From assembly GCA_964464925.1 (NCBI GenBank), contig CAYXLI010000004.1, positions 62,001 to 126,000 on the forward strand: a stretch of DNA of 64,000 nucleotides, read 5' to 3'. Made by a program: the position numbers and the translations under genes. The notes below the pieces were generated by a model. The model did not search any database, was not told the origin of the DNA, and saw only the letters and a program-made list of their open reading frames with translations. Positions 25,567 to 35,400 of this stretch are shown one piece after another. Source of the stretch: CAYXLI01 sp964464925 (GTDB lineage: Bacteria; Acidobacteriota; Terriglobia; Bryobacterales; Bryobacteraceae). Positions within the stretch are counted from its first letter, which is position 1. Every line of letters starts with the position of its first letter.

Positions 25567-26328
25567 ATGAACCGTATTGTGTTCTTTCTATGGGCGGCGT
25601 GTGCCCGGGCAAGCGGTCCGGCGTATACGACCACTGCCGTTGTGAACGCGGCGAGCGGCCAACCCGGAGCCGCACCAAACACAATCGTTTCCGTGTACGG
25701 CAGCAACCTGTCCTCCGGCACGCACGCGTTGACGACAGAAGAAATGCGCACGGGTGCCATTCCGACGAGAATGCAGGGCACTCAGGTACTTCTATCCGGA
25801 CAACTCGCGAACCTGTATTTCGTTTCGCCAGGGCAGATCAACCTGCTGATTCCGGCTACGTTCAAACCCGGCAAGGTGGACTTGACAGTGCTGTCGGATG
25901 GGAGGGCCGGACCGAGCATCCCGCTCGACCTGAGCGACGCGGCACCGGCGCTGTTTGAGGACGGAACATTCGCTGTGGCCACGAATGCGCAGGGAGAGGC
26001 GTTGACTGCCAACCGTCAGGCGGGGTGCGGCGAGGTCGTGATTCTATATGCAACGGGGCTGGGAGCGACAGAACAGAAATATGCAGCGGGCGAGCTTGCG
26101 AGATCTGCCTCCTACGTGAAGCGATTCAGTGAATTCGTCGTGATGTTGGCCGGGGTAGCGCTGGATTCGTCACGCGTCCTCTATGCAGGTGTCACGCCCG
26201 GATTTGCCGGACTCTATCAGGTGAATCTGCGGCTGCCGGACGATTGCACAGCAAATCCCGAGGTCCGGGCCGGATATGCGGGGAACCTGAGCCAAGCGGG
26301 GTTAAATTTGCGGGTAAAGGGCCAATAA
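25567..26328 (+). CDS. Exported TIGR03437-domain Ig-like protein
   Basis: A 253-residue protein. The signal peptide is short (MNRIVFFLWAACARASG). The rest consists of two Ig-like halves: PGAAPNTIVSVYGSNLSSGT... ANLYFVSPGQINLLIPATFKPGKVDLTVLSDG, and CGEVVILYATGLGATEQKYA ... DSSRVLYAGVTPGFAGLYQVNLRLPDDC, the TIGR03437 pattern. It is the domain without the long N-terminal part found in its two relatives at 17725 and 19147. No enzymatic motif is seen; a surface or adhesive role is inferred. A hairpin lies directly before the ATG. Confidence 0.78.
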   Translation: MNRIVFFLWAACARASGPAYTTTAVVNAASGQPGAAPNTIVSVYGSNLSSGTHALTTEEMRTGAIPTRMQGTQVLLSGQLANLYFVSPGQINLLIPATFKPGKVDLTVLSDGRAGPSIPLDLSDAAPALFEDGTFAVATNAQGEALTANRQAGCGEVVILYATGLGATEQKYAAGELARSASYVKRFSEFVVMLAGVALDSSRVLYAGVTPGFAGLYQVNLRLPDDCTANPEVRAGYAGNLSQAGLNLRVKGQ

Positions 26329-26387
26329 ACGGCAACTTTCATGTAACTTGACTCGTCTACACTGGAAGTTAGGGGATATTTCAGTTC

Positions 26388-27170
26388 ATGTGGAAGATGA
26401 TCGTGCTGACTGGTTCGATTTCCTGCGCCATATTCGGGCAGGCCGCGAAGGAACCCGAGAAGGCTCCGGAGGGGAAAGAATTTGTTGTCGATACCGGCAC
26501 ACGAATCCCGCTCAGCCTGATCAACAGCATTACGACCAAGCACGCGGCCGAAGGCGACCGGATCTATCTGGAAACCGTGTTTCCAATTCTGGTGGACGGC
26601 CGCATAGTGATTCCGCCGGGCAGCTATGTAGCGGGAACTGTGACGCAGGTGAAGCGTCCCGGGCGGGTGAAAGGCCGGGGCGAGATTTATCTTCGCTTCG
26701 ATTCGCTGACTCTGCCGAACGGAGTGACGAGGGATTTCCGCGCACGCGTGGGTCAACTGGACGGACGCGCCACAGAAGAGCTGGATAAGAACGAAGGCAA
26801 GATTCGCAGTGAAGGCAACAAGGGCGGAGATGCGCGCACTGTGGGCGAAGTGGCTGCCACAGGCGCTTCGGTAGGCGCCATTGCCGGGAGCGTAGCGGGA
26901 CACACGGGGATGGGCGTTGGCATCGGTGCTGCCGCAGGCGCGGCCGCGGGGCTCGCGGGCGTTTTGCTGTCTCGCGGTCCAGACGCGGTCCTGGCGAAAG
27001 GCACGACGATGGAGATGGTGCTTGATCGTCCGCTGAAGTTCGAACAGAGCGAACTGGTGGAAGGGAACATGAACAGCAACCGGACGCGCTCCACCGGCGA
27101 AGGCGATGGGCCGCTGCCTAGCAAAAAGCATCCCGGAGTTCCTAACATTGGGCGCCGCTATCCGATGTAG
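26388..27170 (+). CDS. VirB10/TrbI-like exported protein with glycine-zipper segment
   Basis: A 260-residue protein with an N-terminal signal (MWKMIVLTGSISCAIFGQ). Residues about 34-120 (DTGTRIPLSLINSITTKHAAEGDRIYLETVFPILVDGRIVIPPGSYVAGTVTQVKRPGR) have the layout of the VirB10/TrbI beta-barrel domain of secretion-channel scaffolds. Residues about 160-205 (VGAIAGSVAGHTGMGVGIGAAAGAAAGLAGVLL) form a glycine-zipper hydrophobic helix, able to insert into a membrane. There are no other type IV secretion genes nearby, so a conjugation role is not supported; I infer a stand-alone envelope protein. ATG at 26388 is the first suitable start, but no ribosome site is clear. Confidence 0.68.
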   Translation: MWKMIVLTGSISCAIFGQAAKEPEKAPEGKEFVVDTGTRIPLSLINSITTKHAAEGDRIYLETVFPILVDGRIVIPPGSYVAGTVTQVKRPGRVKGRGEIYLRFDSLTLPNGVTRDFRARVGQLDGRATEELDKNEGKIRSEGNKGGDARTVGEVAATGASVGAIAGSVAGHTGMGVGIGAAAGAAAGLAGVLLSRGPDAVLAKGTTMEMVLDRPLKFEQSELVEGNMNSNRTRSTGEGDGPLPSKKHPGVPNIGRRYPM

Positions 27171-27188
27171 CTTTGCTACAGTTTAGGT

Positions 27189-28046
27189 TTGGCAGCCGAA
27201 ATCGTTATTCACACCCTGATTCCTGAGCTGGAGTTGCATGCTCGCGGCAAGGTTCGCGATGTCTATCGTGTAGGCGACGACCTCCTGTTCATCGCCACGG
27301 ACCGCATCTCCGCATTCGACTATATACTGGGCAGCGGCATTCCCGACAAGGGCCGCGTACTGACCCAGCTTTCGCTCTTCTGGTTCGATTTCCTGAAAGA
27401 CATTACGCCGAATCACCTGATCACGGCGGATACGAAGTGGTATCCGGGGCGGTCGATGCTGGTGAAGCGCGCACGCATGATCGACATCGAGTGCGTGGCC
27501 CGCGGGTACCTTTCCGGATCGGGCTGGAAGGAATATCAGAAATGCGGCACGGTGTGCGGCATTCCCTTGCCCCCGGGTCTGGAGGAAAGCAGCCAACTGC
27601 CGGAGCCGATCTTCACGCCGGCGACGAAGGCCGAGACCGGGCACGACGAGAATATTCCGTTCGAGGCGGTGGAGGAACGCGTGGGGCCTGAGTTGGCCAA
27701 GCGGCTCCGGGCGCTGACGCTGCGGATTTATACCAAGGCCGCGGAATACGCGCGCGGCCGCGGGATTATCATCGCGGATACGAAATTCGAATTCGGATTC
27801 ACAGGCGACGAATTGGTGCTGGCGGATGAAGTGCTGACTCCCGATTCGTCACGTTTCTGGCCGGCGGACACGTACAAACCAGGCGGGCCGCAGTTTTCCT
27901 ACGATAAACAGTTTGTGCGGGATTACCTGGAATTCATTCAATGGAACAAGCAGCCGCCCGCGCCGGAACTGCCCGAAGACATCGCAAATAAGACCAGCGA
28001 AAAGTACAAAGAGGCTTATCGCGTACTCTCGGGCAGAGAGCTATGA
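27189..28046 (+). CDS. purC: SAICAR synthetase PurC
   Basis: A 285-residue enzyme of purine synthesis that joins aspartate to CAIR using ATP. Its signature motifs are visible: HARGKVRDVYRVGDDLLFIATDRISAFD at the N-terminus, VKRARMIDIECVARGYLSGSGWKEYQK in the middle, and IIADTKFEFGF, VLADEVLTPDSSRFW and SYDKQFVRDYLE towards the end. The length is that of the long (eukaryote/Acidobacteria-like, about 290) class. TTG at 27189 is the start because the family alignment begins there. The last codon overlaps the ATG of cvpA by 4 nt (ATGA). Confidence 0.96.
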   Translation: MAAEIVIHTLIPELELHARGKVRDVYRVGDDLLFIATDRISAFDYILGSGIPDKGRVLTQLSLFWFDFLKDITPNHLITADTKWYPGRSMLVKRARMIDIECVARGYLSGSGWKEYQKCGTVCGIPLPPGLEESSQLPEPIFTPATKAETGHDENIPFEAVEERVGPELAKRLRALTLRIYTKAAEYARGRGIIIADTKFEFGFTGDELVLADEVLTPDSSRFWPADTYKPGGPQFSYDKQFVRDYLEFIQWNKQPPAPELPEDIANKTSEKYKEAYRVLSGREL

Positions 28047-28606
28047 ACTGGCTGGACATCGTTTGCGCAGCCATGATTCTGGTCTCCATCGTGGCCGGAT
28101 TCAAGCAGGGCATGGTGAAGATAGGGATCGGGCTGGCTGCGCTGGTGGTGGGTTTTCTGGGCGCATCATGGACGTATGGAGTCGCCGCGGATTATTTGAG
28201 CGGCTGGATTCACTCGCGCCAGGTAGCGAACATGGTGGGATTCCTGATGGTGTTCTGCATGGTGCTGGTGATTGGCGCAATCACAGGGGCGCTGATTTCG
28301 AGGATGCTGCGTTTGGTGGGCCTCGGTTGGGCAGACCGCCTTGCGGGTGCGGGATTCGGAGCGATTCGCGGGTTCCTGTTCGCGGTTGTGCTGGTGATGG
28401 TGATGCTCGCTTTCACTCCGGGGACGATCAATGCCGCGGTGGCGCACTCGCGGCTTGCTCCTTATGTTGTGGGCGCCTCGCGCGTGATCTCCGAGGCGAC
28501 TCCACACGAGATCAAAGACGGAGTGCGGCAGGGGTATGACCGCGTCCACGACCTCTGGAAAGATGCTGTCAAAAAGAAGAAGAAGATCGCGACTACTCAG
28601 GATTAG
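28043..28606 (+). CDS. cvpA: CvpA family membrane protein
   Basis: A 187-residue protein with four membrane segments, in the form of CvpA: NWLDIVCAAMILVSIVAGFKQGMVKIGIGLAALVVGFLGA, GFLMVFCMVLVIGAITGALISRML and GLGWADRLAGAGFGAIRGFLFAVVLVMVMLAF. CvpA proteins have been tied to colicin V production and purine-linked operons; the role is unclear. Here it is coupled to purC by a 4-nt overlap, matching the classical purF-cvpA kind of association. The C-terminus is a basic tail (DAVKKKKKIATTQD). The following beta-lactamase-like gene begins inside its last 44 nt. Confidence 0.92.
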   Translation: MNWLDIVCAAMILVSIVAGFKQGMVKIGIGLAALVVGFLGASWTYGVAADYLSGWIHSRQVANMVGFLMVFCMVLVIGAITGALISRMLRLVGLGWADRLAGAGFGAIRGFLFAVVLVMVMLAFTPGTINAAVAHSRLAPYVVGASRVISEATPHEIKDGVRQGYDRVHDLWKDAVKKKKKIATTQD

Positions 28607-29471
28607 CGTGGTGGCGGCCATGGCTGCCTCAGGCTACGCCCAACAACCGAACACTCTTCAAACCAACATCCAACGTATCACCCGGTCTGTGAATGCGCAG
28701 TGGGGCGTCTATGTGAAATGCCTCGAGACCGGCGAGGAAGTGGCGATCAATGCGGATCGCAAGATGGAGACCATGAGCGTGATAAAGATTCCGCTGATGG
28801 TGGAAGCGTTCCGGCAAATCGAGCAGGGCAAGTTCAAGCTGACGGATCGCGTGGAGCTGACGGATGCGGCGAAGCGGCCAGGCACCGGCGTGCTCCGATC
28901 TCTGGATTCGGGAGACAGCGTCACGATTAAAGATCTGCTCACTCTGATGATCATTGTGAGCGACAATACGGCGACCGACCTGCTGTTTGAGAAAGTCGGC
29001 GGTCCCGGAGCGGTGAACCGGTTGATGGCGGAATACGGTCTTCCGTCGATTCGAGCGACCGGTCCGACCAGCGCATGGTTCGCCGCGTTGCGTGCGGCGC
29101 CTACGGCCGAAGAATTCCATCGCGAAGGCAAGACGGCGTTCGGGCTGGCGAGCCCACGCGATATCGGAAAGCTGCTGGAGATGTTGGAAACCGGCAAGGC
29201 CGTGAGCAAATCCGCGTCGGAGCAGATGATGCAGATGCTTCGCGGGCAGGTGTACAGTTCGCGCCTTCCGAAGTACGTGACCGGATACCGCGTGCCGCAC
29301 AAGACGGGAGACTTCCTGCCTTATGTAGGCAATGATGTTGGCGTGTTCGAGAGCGAGAAGCGGCACATCCTAGTAAGTGTATTCACGGCGAATCACTACG
29401 GCGTGGGCGCATCGCTAGAAGACGCGATCGCCCGCATCGGTGAACTCGTGGCGAACTACTTCGCGCGATAG
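28563..29471 (+). CDS. Exported class A beta-lactamase-like serine hydrolase
   Basis: A 302-residue protein from ATG at 28563. This start gives a good signal peptide (MLSKRRRRSRLLRISVVAAMAASGYAQ) and overlaps cvpA by 44 nt; GTG at 28608 is an alternative giving a poor signal. The penicilloyl-serine-transferase motifs are present: SVIK (72-75), SDN (133-135) and KTG (247-249). The class A omega-loop motif ExxLN (E166) is not visible, so true beta-lactam hydrolysis is doubtful; an endopeptidase, esterase or cell-wall enzyme is as likely. It should not be read as a resistance gene without a test. Confidence 0.85.
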   Translation: MLSKRRRRSRLLRISVVAAMAASGYAQQPNTLQTNIQRITRSVNAQWGVYVKCLETGEEVAINADRKMETMSVIKIPLMVEAFRQIEQGKFKLTDRVELTDAAKRPGTGVLRSLDSGDSVTIKDLLTLMIIVSDNTATDLLFEKVGGPGAVNRLMAEYGLPSIRATGPTSAWFAALRAAPTAEEFHREGKTAFGLASPRDIGKLLEMLETGKAVSKSASEQMMQMLRGQVYSSRLPKYVTGYRVPHKTGDFLPYVGNDVGVFESEKRHILVSVFTANHYGVGASLEDAIARIGELVANYFAR

Positions 29472-29478
29472 GCCGCGA

Positions 29479-30969
29479 TTACTCGAAGACTTTGTCTACC
29501 GGAATGACGGTCACGTTGTCCGGCTTCAGACCCAGATTAAAGCGCTCCACGACTTTGTCTTCCTGCAGGATGGCATCGGGCTTCGGGGAGTTGTAGGTCA
29601 TTGGCGCCGGATCGGCGCTAGCGAGTTTCTTCGCAAGATCGGCGCAATCCTGCGCGATGCCGACGATATCGAGATCCCGCGAGCGGAGGTGCTTCCTGAT
29701 CGCGCGGTTCACATCATCACGCGTTAGCTTCGCGAGCGCAGCCTTGATGTAGCTGTTGTAGTCAGGAATGCCGTAGACTGCGCTGTCGATCGCGTATCCA
29801 AGCTCAGCGCTCTTGGTCTTGGTGAGAATGTTTACGTACTTCGAAAGGAAGCTGCGGGTGCGTTCGAAAGCCTCTTGAGACAGGCCATCCTGGATGAACT
29901 TGTCCAGTTCATACATGCCGAGGCGCAACGCGAATGCGGCAGTAGGAGGCTCAACGGGCCGTATCCAGATTTGGAAAATCTGCTGGCGCCGTGCCAAATT
30001 CGGAGGCGGCTCGAACGAATACATGCCGCCAGGGAAGTATTCGATGTATGCATAGTCGCCGTAATTGAGGCCGCGTTCCTGCCGCATGGTGGTAAACAGC
30101 AGGCCGCCGCTATTCCTATGTTGGCCGAGGTAGCTTTGGGCGACGAGCAGGGGCACGTAATCGGGATCTCTGCGGGTTACGTTTAGCGGGAAGCCGATGG
30201 AATACGCCACGGAGCGAGTATTCTTCTCGATCATGGTCATGCGGTTCCCAGAGTGAGTTTCGGGCGCGGGAAGCTTCACGGGTTCGACAACGCCTTTATC
30301 CAGTTTGGCGAAGTCCTTCTGGACGCGCTGCGGGAAATCGGCCGGGTATCCGCCCGCAAGCCCGATGATGACATTGGCCTGGTTAAAGTGCGCTTTGTAG
30401 AAGTTCTGCATGTCCTCGATCGTGACGTTCTGAATTCCGGAGACAGTTCCGGCGTTGTGGTGGCCATACGGGCTGCCCTTGTAGATGACGTTGTAAAGAA
30501 CTTCTTTGCCGAGTTCCTCATCGTTGTTGCCGCGAAGCGAGACGCGGAGATAGTTGATCGTATTGTCTTTGATGCGGTCGAAATCGTCCTTCCGCCAGCC
30601 GGGCTCCAGCAGCATTTCGCGGAAGAGCGCGTAGAAAGCATCGAGATTGTCCACGTGCGTATCGCCCGTGAACGTGATCATCTCCTTATCCACCTGGCTG
30701 GAAACATTCGTGGCCAAGGGATACATGGCGTCTACGAGCTGTTTATAAGTTCTGCTCCTCGATCCACCTTCGGAGAGCATCGAAGCTGTGAGCGCAGCGA
30801 GACCCTCCTTGCCTGCCGGATCATTTGCCGAACCTGTGCGAAACACGATTCGAAACGTCACCAGCGGGGACTTGCCCGGTAACGTGATCAGCTTCGAGGA
30901 GACGGTGGTTGGGTCTGCGGCAAGAACGGTCGCGGCGAGCAAACATCCGAGCATCACAAGAATCTTCAC
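29479..30969 (-). CDS. Secreted M16-like peptidase, inactive-type subunit
   Basis: A 496-residue protein with signal peptide MKILVMLGCLLAATVLA. It has the M16 layout of paired clan ME domains (FRIVFRTGSANDPAGKEGLAALTASMLSEGG ... LLVAQSYLG ... LRLGMYELDKFIQDGLS), but the zinc motif HxxEH is replaced by LAALTASMLSEGG, so no zinc site. This matches the beta-type, non-catalytic partner of M16 heterodimers. It lies 12 nt after the active partner gene on the same strand. I infer a two-subunit secreted peptidase. Confidence 0.9.
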   Translation of the reverse strand: MKILVMLGCLLAATVLAADPTTVSSKLITLPGKSPLVTFRIVFRTGSANDPAGKEGLAALTASMLSEGGSRSRTYKQLVDAMYPLATNVSSQVDKEMITFTGDTHVDNLDAFYALFREMLLEPGWRKDDFDRIKDNTINYLRVSLRGNNDEELGKEVLYNVIYKGSPYGHHNAGTVSGIQNVTIEDMQNFYKAHFNQANVIIGLAGGYPADFPQRVQKDFAKLDKGVVEPVKLPAPETHSGNRMTMIEKNTRSVAYSIGFPLNVTRRDPDYVPLLVAQSYLGQHRNSGGLLFTTMRQERGLNYGDYAYIEYFPGGMYSFEPPPNLARRQQIFQIWIRPVEPPTAAFALRLGMYELDKFIQDGLSQEAFERTRSFLSKYVNILTKTKSAELGYAIDSAVYGIPDYNSYIKAALAKLTRDDVNRAIRKHLRSRDLDIVGIAQDCADLAKKLASADPAPMTYNSPKPDAILQEDKVVERFNLGLKPDNVTVIPVDKVFE

Positions 30970-30981
30970 GATATCTCCTGG

Positions 30982-32322
30982 CTACTTGGCTCTCGGACCC
31001 GTGAGGGTCACAATCGTGCGGCCGCTTCCAACGAAATATTTGCGTGCGGCCTCGCGCAGATCTTCCGGCGTGATCTGGTCATAAAGGTCGTAAATGCGAT
31101 TGATCGTTTCAGGAGAGCGGCGCAGGGCTACATAGCGGGCGATGGTGTCCGCAATCGCCTCGCTGTTGTTCATTCGCAGCGCGAACTCATACTTCAGATG
31201 GCGCTTGGTGTCGTTCAGCTTGTCGGCCGGAACCAGCGTGTCTTTGAAGCTGTTCAGCGTGTTCAGGATGCGCTCTTCAATCTCCTTCATGTCGCTCTCC
31301 TTCTTGACGCGCGCAACCACGCTAAAGAGGTAAGGATCGACATGATCGCCGTTATCGGCGCCGAGGACATCCACCTTCTGTTCTTCAATGACGAGTTTCT
31401 GGTACAGATCGGAATTCTCAGAAAATCCGAGGAACGATAGCAGATCGAGTGCTGCGCCTTGCTTCTCAGTATCCGAATAGGCGGGCCCTTTGAAAGCGAT
31501 TTGAACCCAGGGGAGCGTCTGCGAGGGCCAATCCACTTTCGCGGTGCGGGGCGCAGCCTGCTTCGGCTCCGGTGGGATATCAGGCTTATACGTACCGCGC
31601 TTCCAATTGCCAAAGTACTTCTCGACCAGAGCGCGGCTCTGCTTCGAATTCACATCTCCGACGAGGAGAATCGTGGTGTACTCGGGCCGGTAATAGCGGT
31701 CGAAAAACTGCCGGCTGTAATCGTACAGATTCGGCATGTTCTTGATATCCGCCAGGAAGCCCATGGTTGTGTGCTTGTAGGGGTGGCGGTCAAATGCGGT
31801 ATTACGAAGAACCTCATGAAGCTTCTGCGTGGGTGAGGCACTGTTCTTGTTGTACTCGCCCAGGACGGCCAGCGTTTCCGTCTTGAAGACCTCCGCAGAG
31901 TAGTCCAGGTGCTGGAAGCGGTCAGCCTCCATACGGAGGATCCGCTCGATGTCCTCCTTCGAAAACGTGGTGTGATACGCCGTGAGATCGTCGCTGGTGT
32001 AGGCGTTGGAGGCCGCGCCGGTCTCCTTCAAGACCTCCTCATACTTCGCGGGCGGATACTCTTTCGTGCCGCGGAACATCATGTGCTCGAAGAGATGCGC
32101 GAAGCCGGTACGGCCGGGCTCCACCTCATTGCGGGAGCCAGTCTGCACGACGATGTAGAGCGCGACTACGTTAGGGTAATCGGTCGGTACGGTAATCAAC
32201 CGGAGGCCATTCGGAAAGTCGTGCTGGTCGTAGGTAAGTGGAAAGACTCTCGCCGGCTTAACGGCCGCCATCGCAAAGGAAATGGGAAGCAGCAAGGTGA
32301 GCGCGGATATCGCAAGGCGCAT
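30982..32322 (-). CDS. Secreted M16 zinc peptidase, active-type subunit
   Basis: A 446-residue protein from ATG at 32322, with signal peptide MRLAISALTLLLPISFAMA. The inverted zinc motif HLFEH is at 76-80 (H76, E79, H80), in the context GRTGFAHLFEHMMFRGTKEYPPAKYEE; the third ligand Glu is expected about 75 residues further on (near TETLAVLGEYNKN). Long upstream starts (32400, 32355) would put basic residues before the signal and are less likely. It is followed by the inactive-type partner, the usual order for such pairs. Substrates are probably peptides in the periplasm or outside the cell. Confidence 0.92.
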   Translation of the reverse strand: MRLAISALTLLLPISFAMAAVKPARVFPLTYDQHDFPNGLRLITVPTDYPNVVALYIVVQTGSRNEVEPGRTGFAHLFEHMMFRGTKEYPPAKYEEVLKETGAASNAYTSDDLTAYHTTFSKEDIERILRMEADRFQHLDYSAEVFKTETLAVLGEYNKNSASPTQKLHEVLRNTAFDRHPYKHTTMGFLADIKNMPNLYDYSRQFFDRYYRPEYTTILLVGDVNSKQSRALVEKYFGNWKRGTYKPDIPPEPKQAAPRTAKVDWPSQTLPWVQIAFKGPAYSDTEKQGAALDLLSFLGFSENSDLYQKLVIEEQKVDVLGADNGDHVDPYLFSVVARVKKESDMKEIEERILNTLNSFKDTLVPADKLNDTKRHLKYEFALRMNNSEAIADTIARYVALRRSPETINRIYDLYDQITPEDLREAARKYFVGSGRTIVTLTGPRAK

Positions 32323-32426
32323 ACACCTACAGTGTAAAGATCTCGGACGGTTCATGGGAAATCGCCGGTCCCAGGCATTTATCCGTTCGCGGTGAAACAA
32401 CTTACGCGCAGCACTGTCTGATACAA

Positions 32427-35400
32427 GTGGCTGGCTTCTCGCGTAACCGTGTGCTGGTTTTACTGTTACTCGCCTTTCTCATAATCCGATCCGATGCCCA
32501 AACTACTTCCTTTAACGGGAAGAGAATCGTGGACGTTCGATACGAGCCGCAGGGCATTCTGACTGCGGCCGATCTCGCGCGTCTGCAGCTATTGAAGAAA
32601 GGCGCCGCTCTTCGGCAAGAGGACGTGAGCGGCTCGATCGATCAGCTCTTCGCGAGCGGGCGGTTCGAGGACATACGGGTGGAGGCAGAGCCTTCGGGCG
32701 ACGGCGTGCTCGTGCGGTTCGTAACCACACCGGCATATTTCGTGGGGGGAATCTCCGTGGAAGGCAAAGTAGTGCAGCCGCCGAACCGCGGAGAACTGGC
32801 CAGCACGGCGCAACTCGGGCTGGGGACGCAATTCCATGAAGAGGACTTGAAGCGCGCCGTCGAACGGATGAGCAGACTCCTAACCTCGAATGGTCTGTAT
32901 GAGGCGCAGGTCACTCCGGACGTGGAGCGGGCTGACGAAGGACAGCAGATCTTTATCACGTTTCGGGTAAAGGAAGGCAAACGAGCCAAGTATGAAATGC
33001 CCGTGATCCGTGGCGAGACGAAGCTATCAGACGGGGCGATCATACGCGCTACGGGGTGGAGGGTTGCGGTAATTCACTGGTGGCGGCAAGTGACGGACAC
33101 GCGGACGCGGCACGGCATTCAAGGAATTCTGGATAAGTACCAAAAGCAGCAGAGGCTGACCGCGAAGGTGGAACTGGAAAAGCTCAACTATGATCCGGGC
33201 CGCCGGCGCGTACAGCCAAACCTGAATATCAACGCCGGCCCGAAGGTTCGCATCAAGGCAGTTGAGACGAAAGTATCGAACCGTGTGCTGCGCCGCTACG
33301 TGCCTGTTTTTCAGGAGCACACGGTGGATAACGACCTTCTTGTGGAGGGCGCACGAAATTTACGCGATTACTTCCAGAGCAAAGGCTACTACGATGCCGG
33401 CGTCGATTTCCGGCAGGCGCCACCGGTGAAAGACGAGGAGACGATCGAATACGTTATCTCCAAAGGCGAGCGATACAAACTGGACCACCTGGAGATCACC
33501 GGCAGGAAATACTTCAGCGAAGGGGACCTGCGGGAACGGATGTTCATGACGCCTGCCACGTTTACGATGAGGCGCGGGCGATACAGTGAGGCGTTCCGAA
33601 AGAAAGACGAAGAAAACATAGCGAACCTTTATAAGGCGAATGGATTTCACGACGTGAAGGTAACATCCACAGTCGATCGCGATTACGGTGGGAGGACGGG
33701 TGCAGTCGGCGTTACGGTTCATGTCGAGGAGGGTACTCAGTGGATTGTCGACAGTGTCACTCTGAACGGAGTCGAGCACGGCAACCGCGATGTTTTGGAG
33801 GAAGGCTTTGCATCACTGCCCGGGCAGCCATTCTCTGAAGTGAACATGGCCGCGGACCGTAATTTCGCATTGACGTGGTACTACTCGCATGGTTATCCGG
33901 ACGCGCGGTTTCAGGCCGCATGGCAGCAAAGCTCCACGCCGAAGCACGTCAACATTGTGTACACAGTTTCCGAAGGCGATCAAAAGTTTGTGCGGGACGT
34001 GTTCACGACCGGGTTGAAGACAACCAAAGATCGCGTCGTGAATCAGCGGATCACGCTGAAACCGGGCGACCCGTTATCTCCCGTGCAGCAGACAGACATC
34101 CAGAAGACCTTTTATGACATGGGGATCTTTGCGCGAGTGGACACGGCGATCGAAAATCCGGAAGGCGATACGGACCAGAAGTATGTGCTTTACAACTTCG
34201 AAGAGGCAAACCGGTATACGGTGGCCCTGGGCTTCGGCGCGCAGGTGGCTCGATTCGGAACTCCCAGTTCGACGAATCTCTCGTCGGCTGGAGGGAGCAC
34301 AGGATTCAGCCCGCAAGCCTCGTTGAACGTCAGCCGGCTGAATTTTCTTGGAATCGGCCACACGGTATCGCTCCGCGGAGTGTACTCGAATCTGCAGAAG
34401 CGTGCGTCGATCAGCTATCTGGCTCCGCGATTCCAGAACATAGACGGCCGGAACATCACGGTGTCGCTGCTGTATGACGAATCGCTGAACGTAAGGACGT
34501 TTGCGTCGAGGCGCGAAGAGGCATCGGCGCAGATCTCACAAAGATTTTCCAAATCGACAACAGGACTTTTTCGGCTCGCATACCGCCGCGTAAGTGTGAG
34601 CAGCGTGGTGATCCCGGTGTTGCTGGTGCCGCAGTTGGTACAGCCCGTGCGGCTGGGTATTGTATCGGCAAACATCGCGCAGGATCGGCGCGACGATCCA
34701 GGGAATCCCAGGAAGGGCATCTACAATACGGGCGACCTGAGTCTTGCAACCCGATACCTGGGCTCGCAACGCAGCTTCGCGCGACTGCTGTTGAGGAATG
34801 CGACTTACCACCGCGTGACAAAGAACACGGTATTTGCGAGACAAACCCAGATCGGCATCATTGCGCCGTTCTCCGCGCCCGCAGGCTTGTCGGAGGAACA
34901 GTCGGTACCCCTGCCAGAACGGTTCTTCGGCGGCGGCGCCGATTCATTGCGCTCCTTCCCTTACAATCAGGCGGGACCTCGCGACATCGGCGCCCCCGTA
35001 GTGCCCGGCGGTCCGGCATCGCAGCCCACAGGGTTTCCGCTGGGCGGCAATGCACTGTTCTTCAACAATCTCGAATACCGGTTCCCTCTAACCGGCCCCA
35101 ATGTGCAGGGTGTGTTCTTCCATGACATGGGGAATATCTACCGGACGGTAAGCGACATCTCGTTCCGGACTCATCAGCGCGACCTGAACGACTTCACTTA
35201 CATGGTGCACGCGGTGGGATTCGGCATGCGGTACCGCACGCCGATCGGACCAATCCGCGGCGATCTCGCATACAGCATCAATCCACCGTCGTACCTGGGG
35301 TTTGGAGGAACTGCGTTGAATCTGCTGCAATGCGACCCAACCAAGCCGAGTTCCCAATTGCCTTCATTCTGCCAGAGTACCCGCCAAAGCGTCAGCCATT

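Noticed and set aside
26388..27170. Type IV secretion component
   Set aside because: Only one VirB10/TrbI-like domain and no other secretion gene is present in the window.
28563..29471. Antibiotic-resistance beta-lactamase call
   Set aside because: Although SxxK, SDN and KTG exist, the ExxLN motif is missing, so hydrolysis cannot be claimed.
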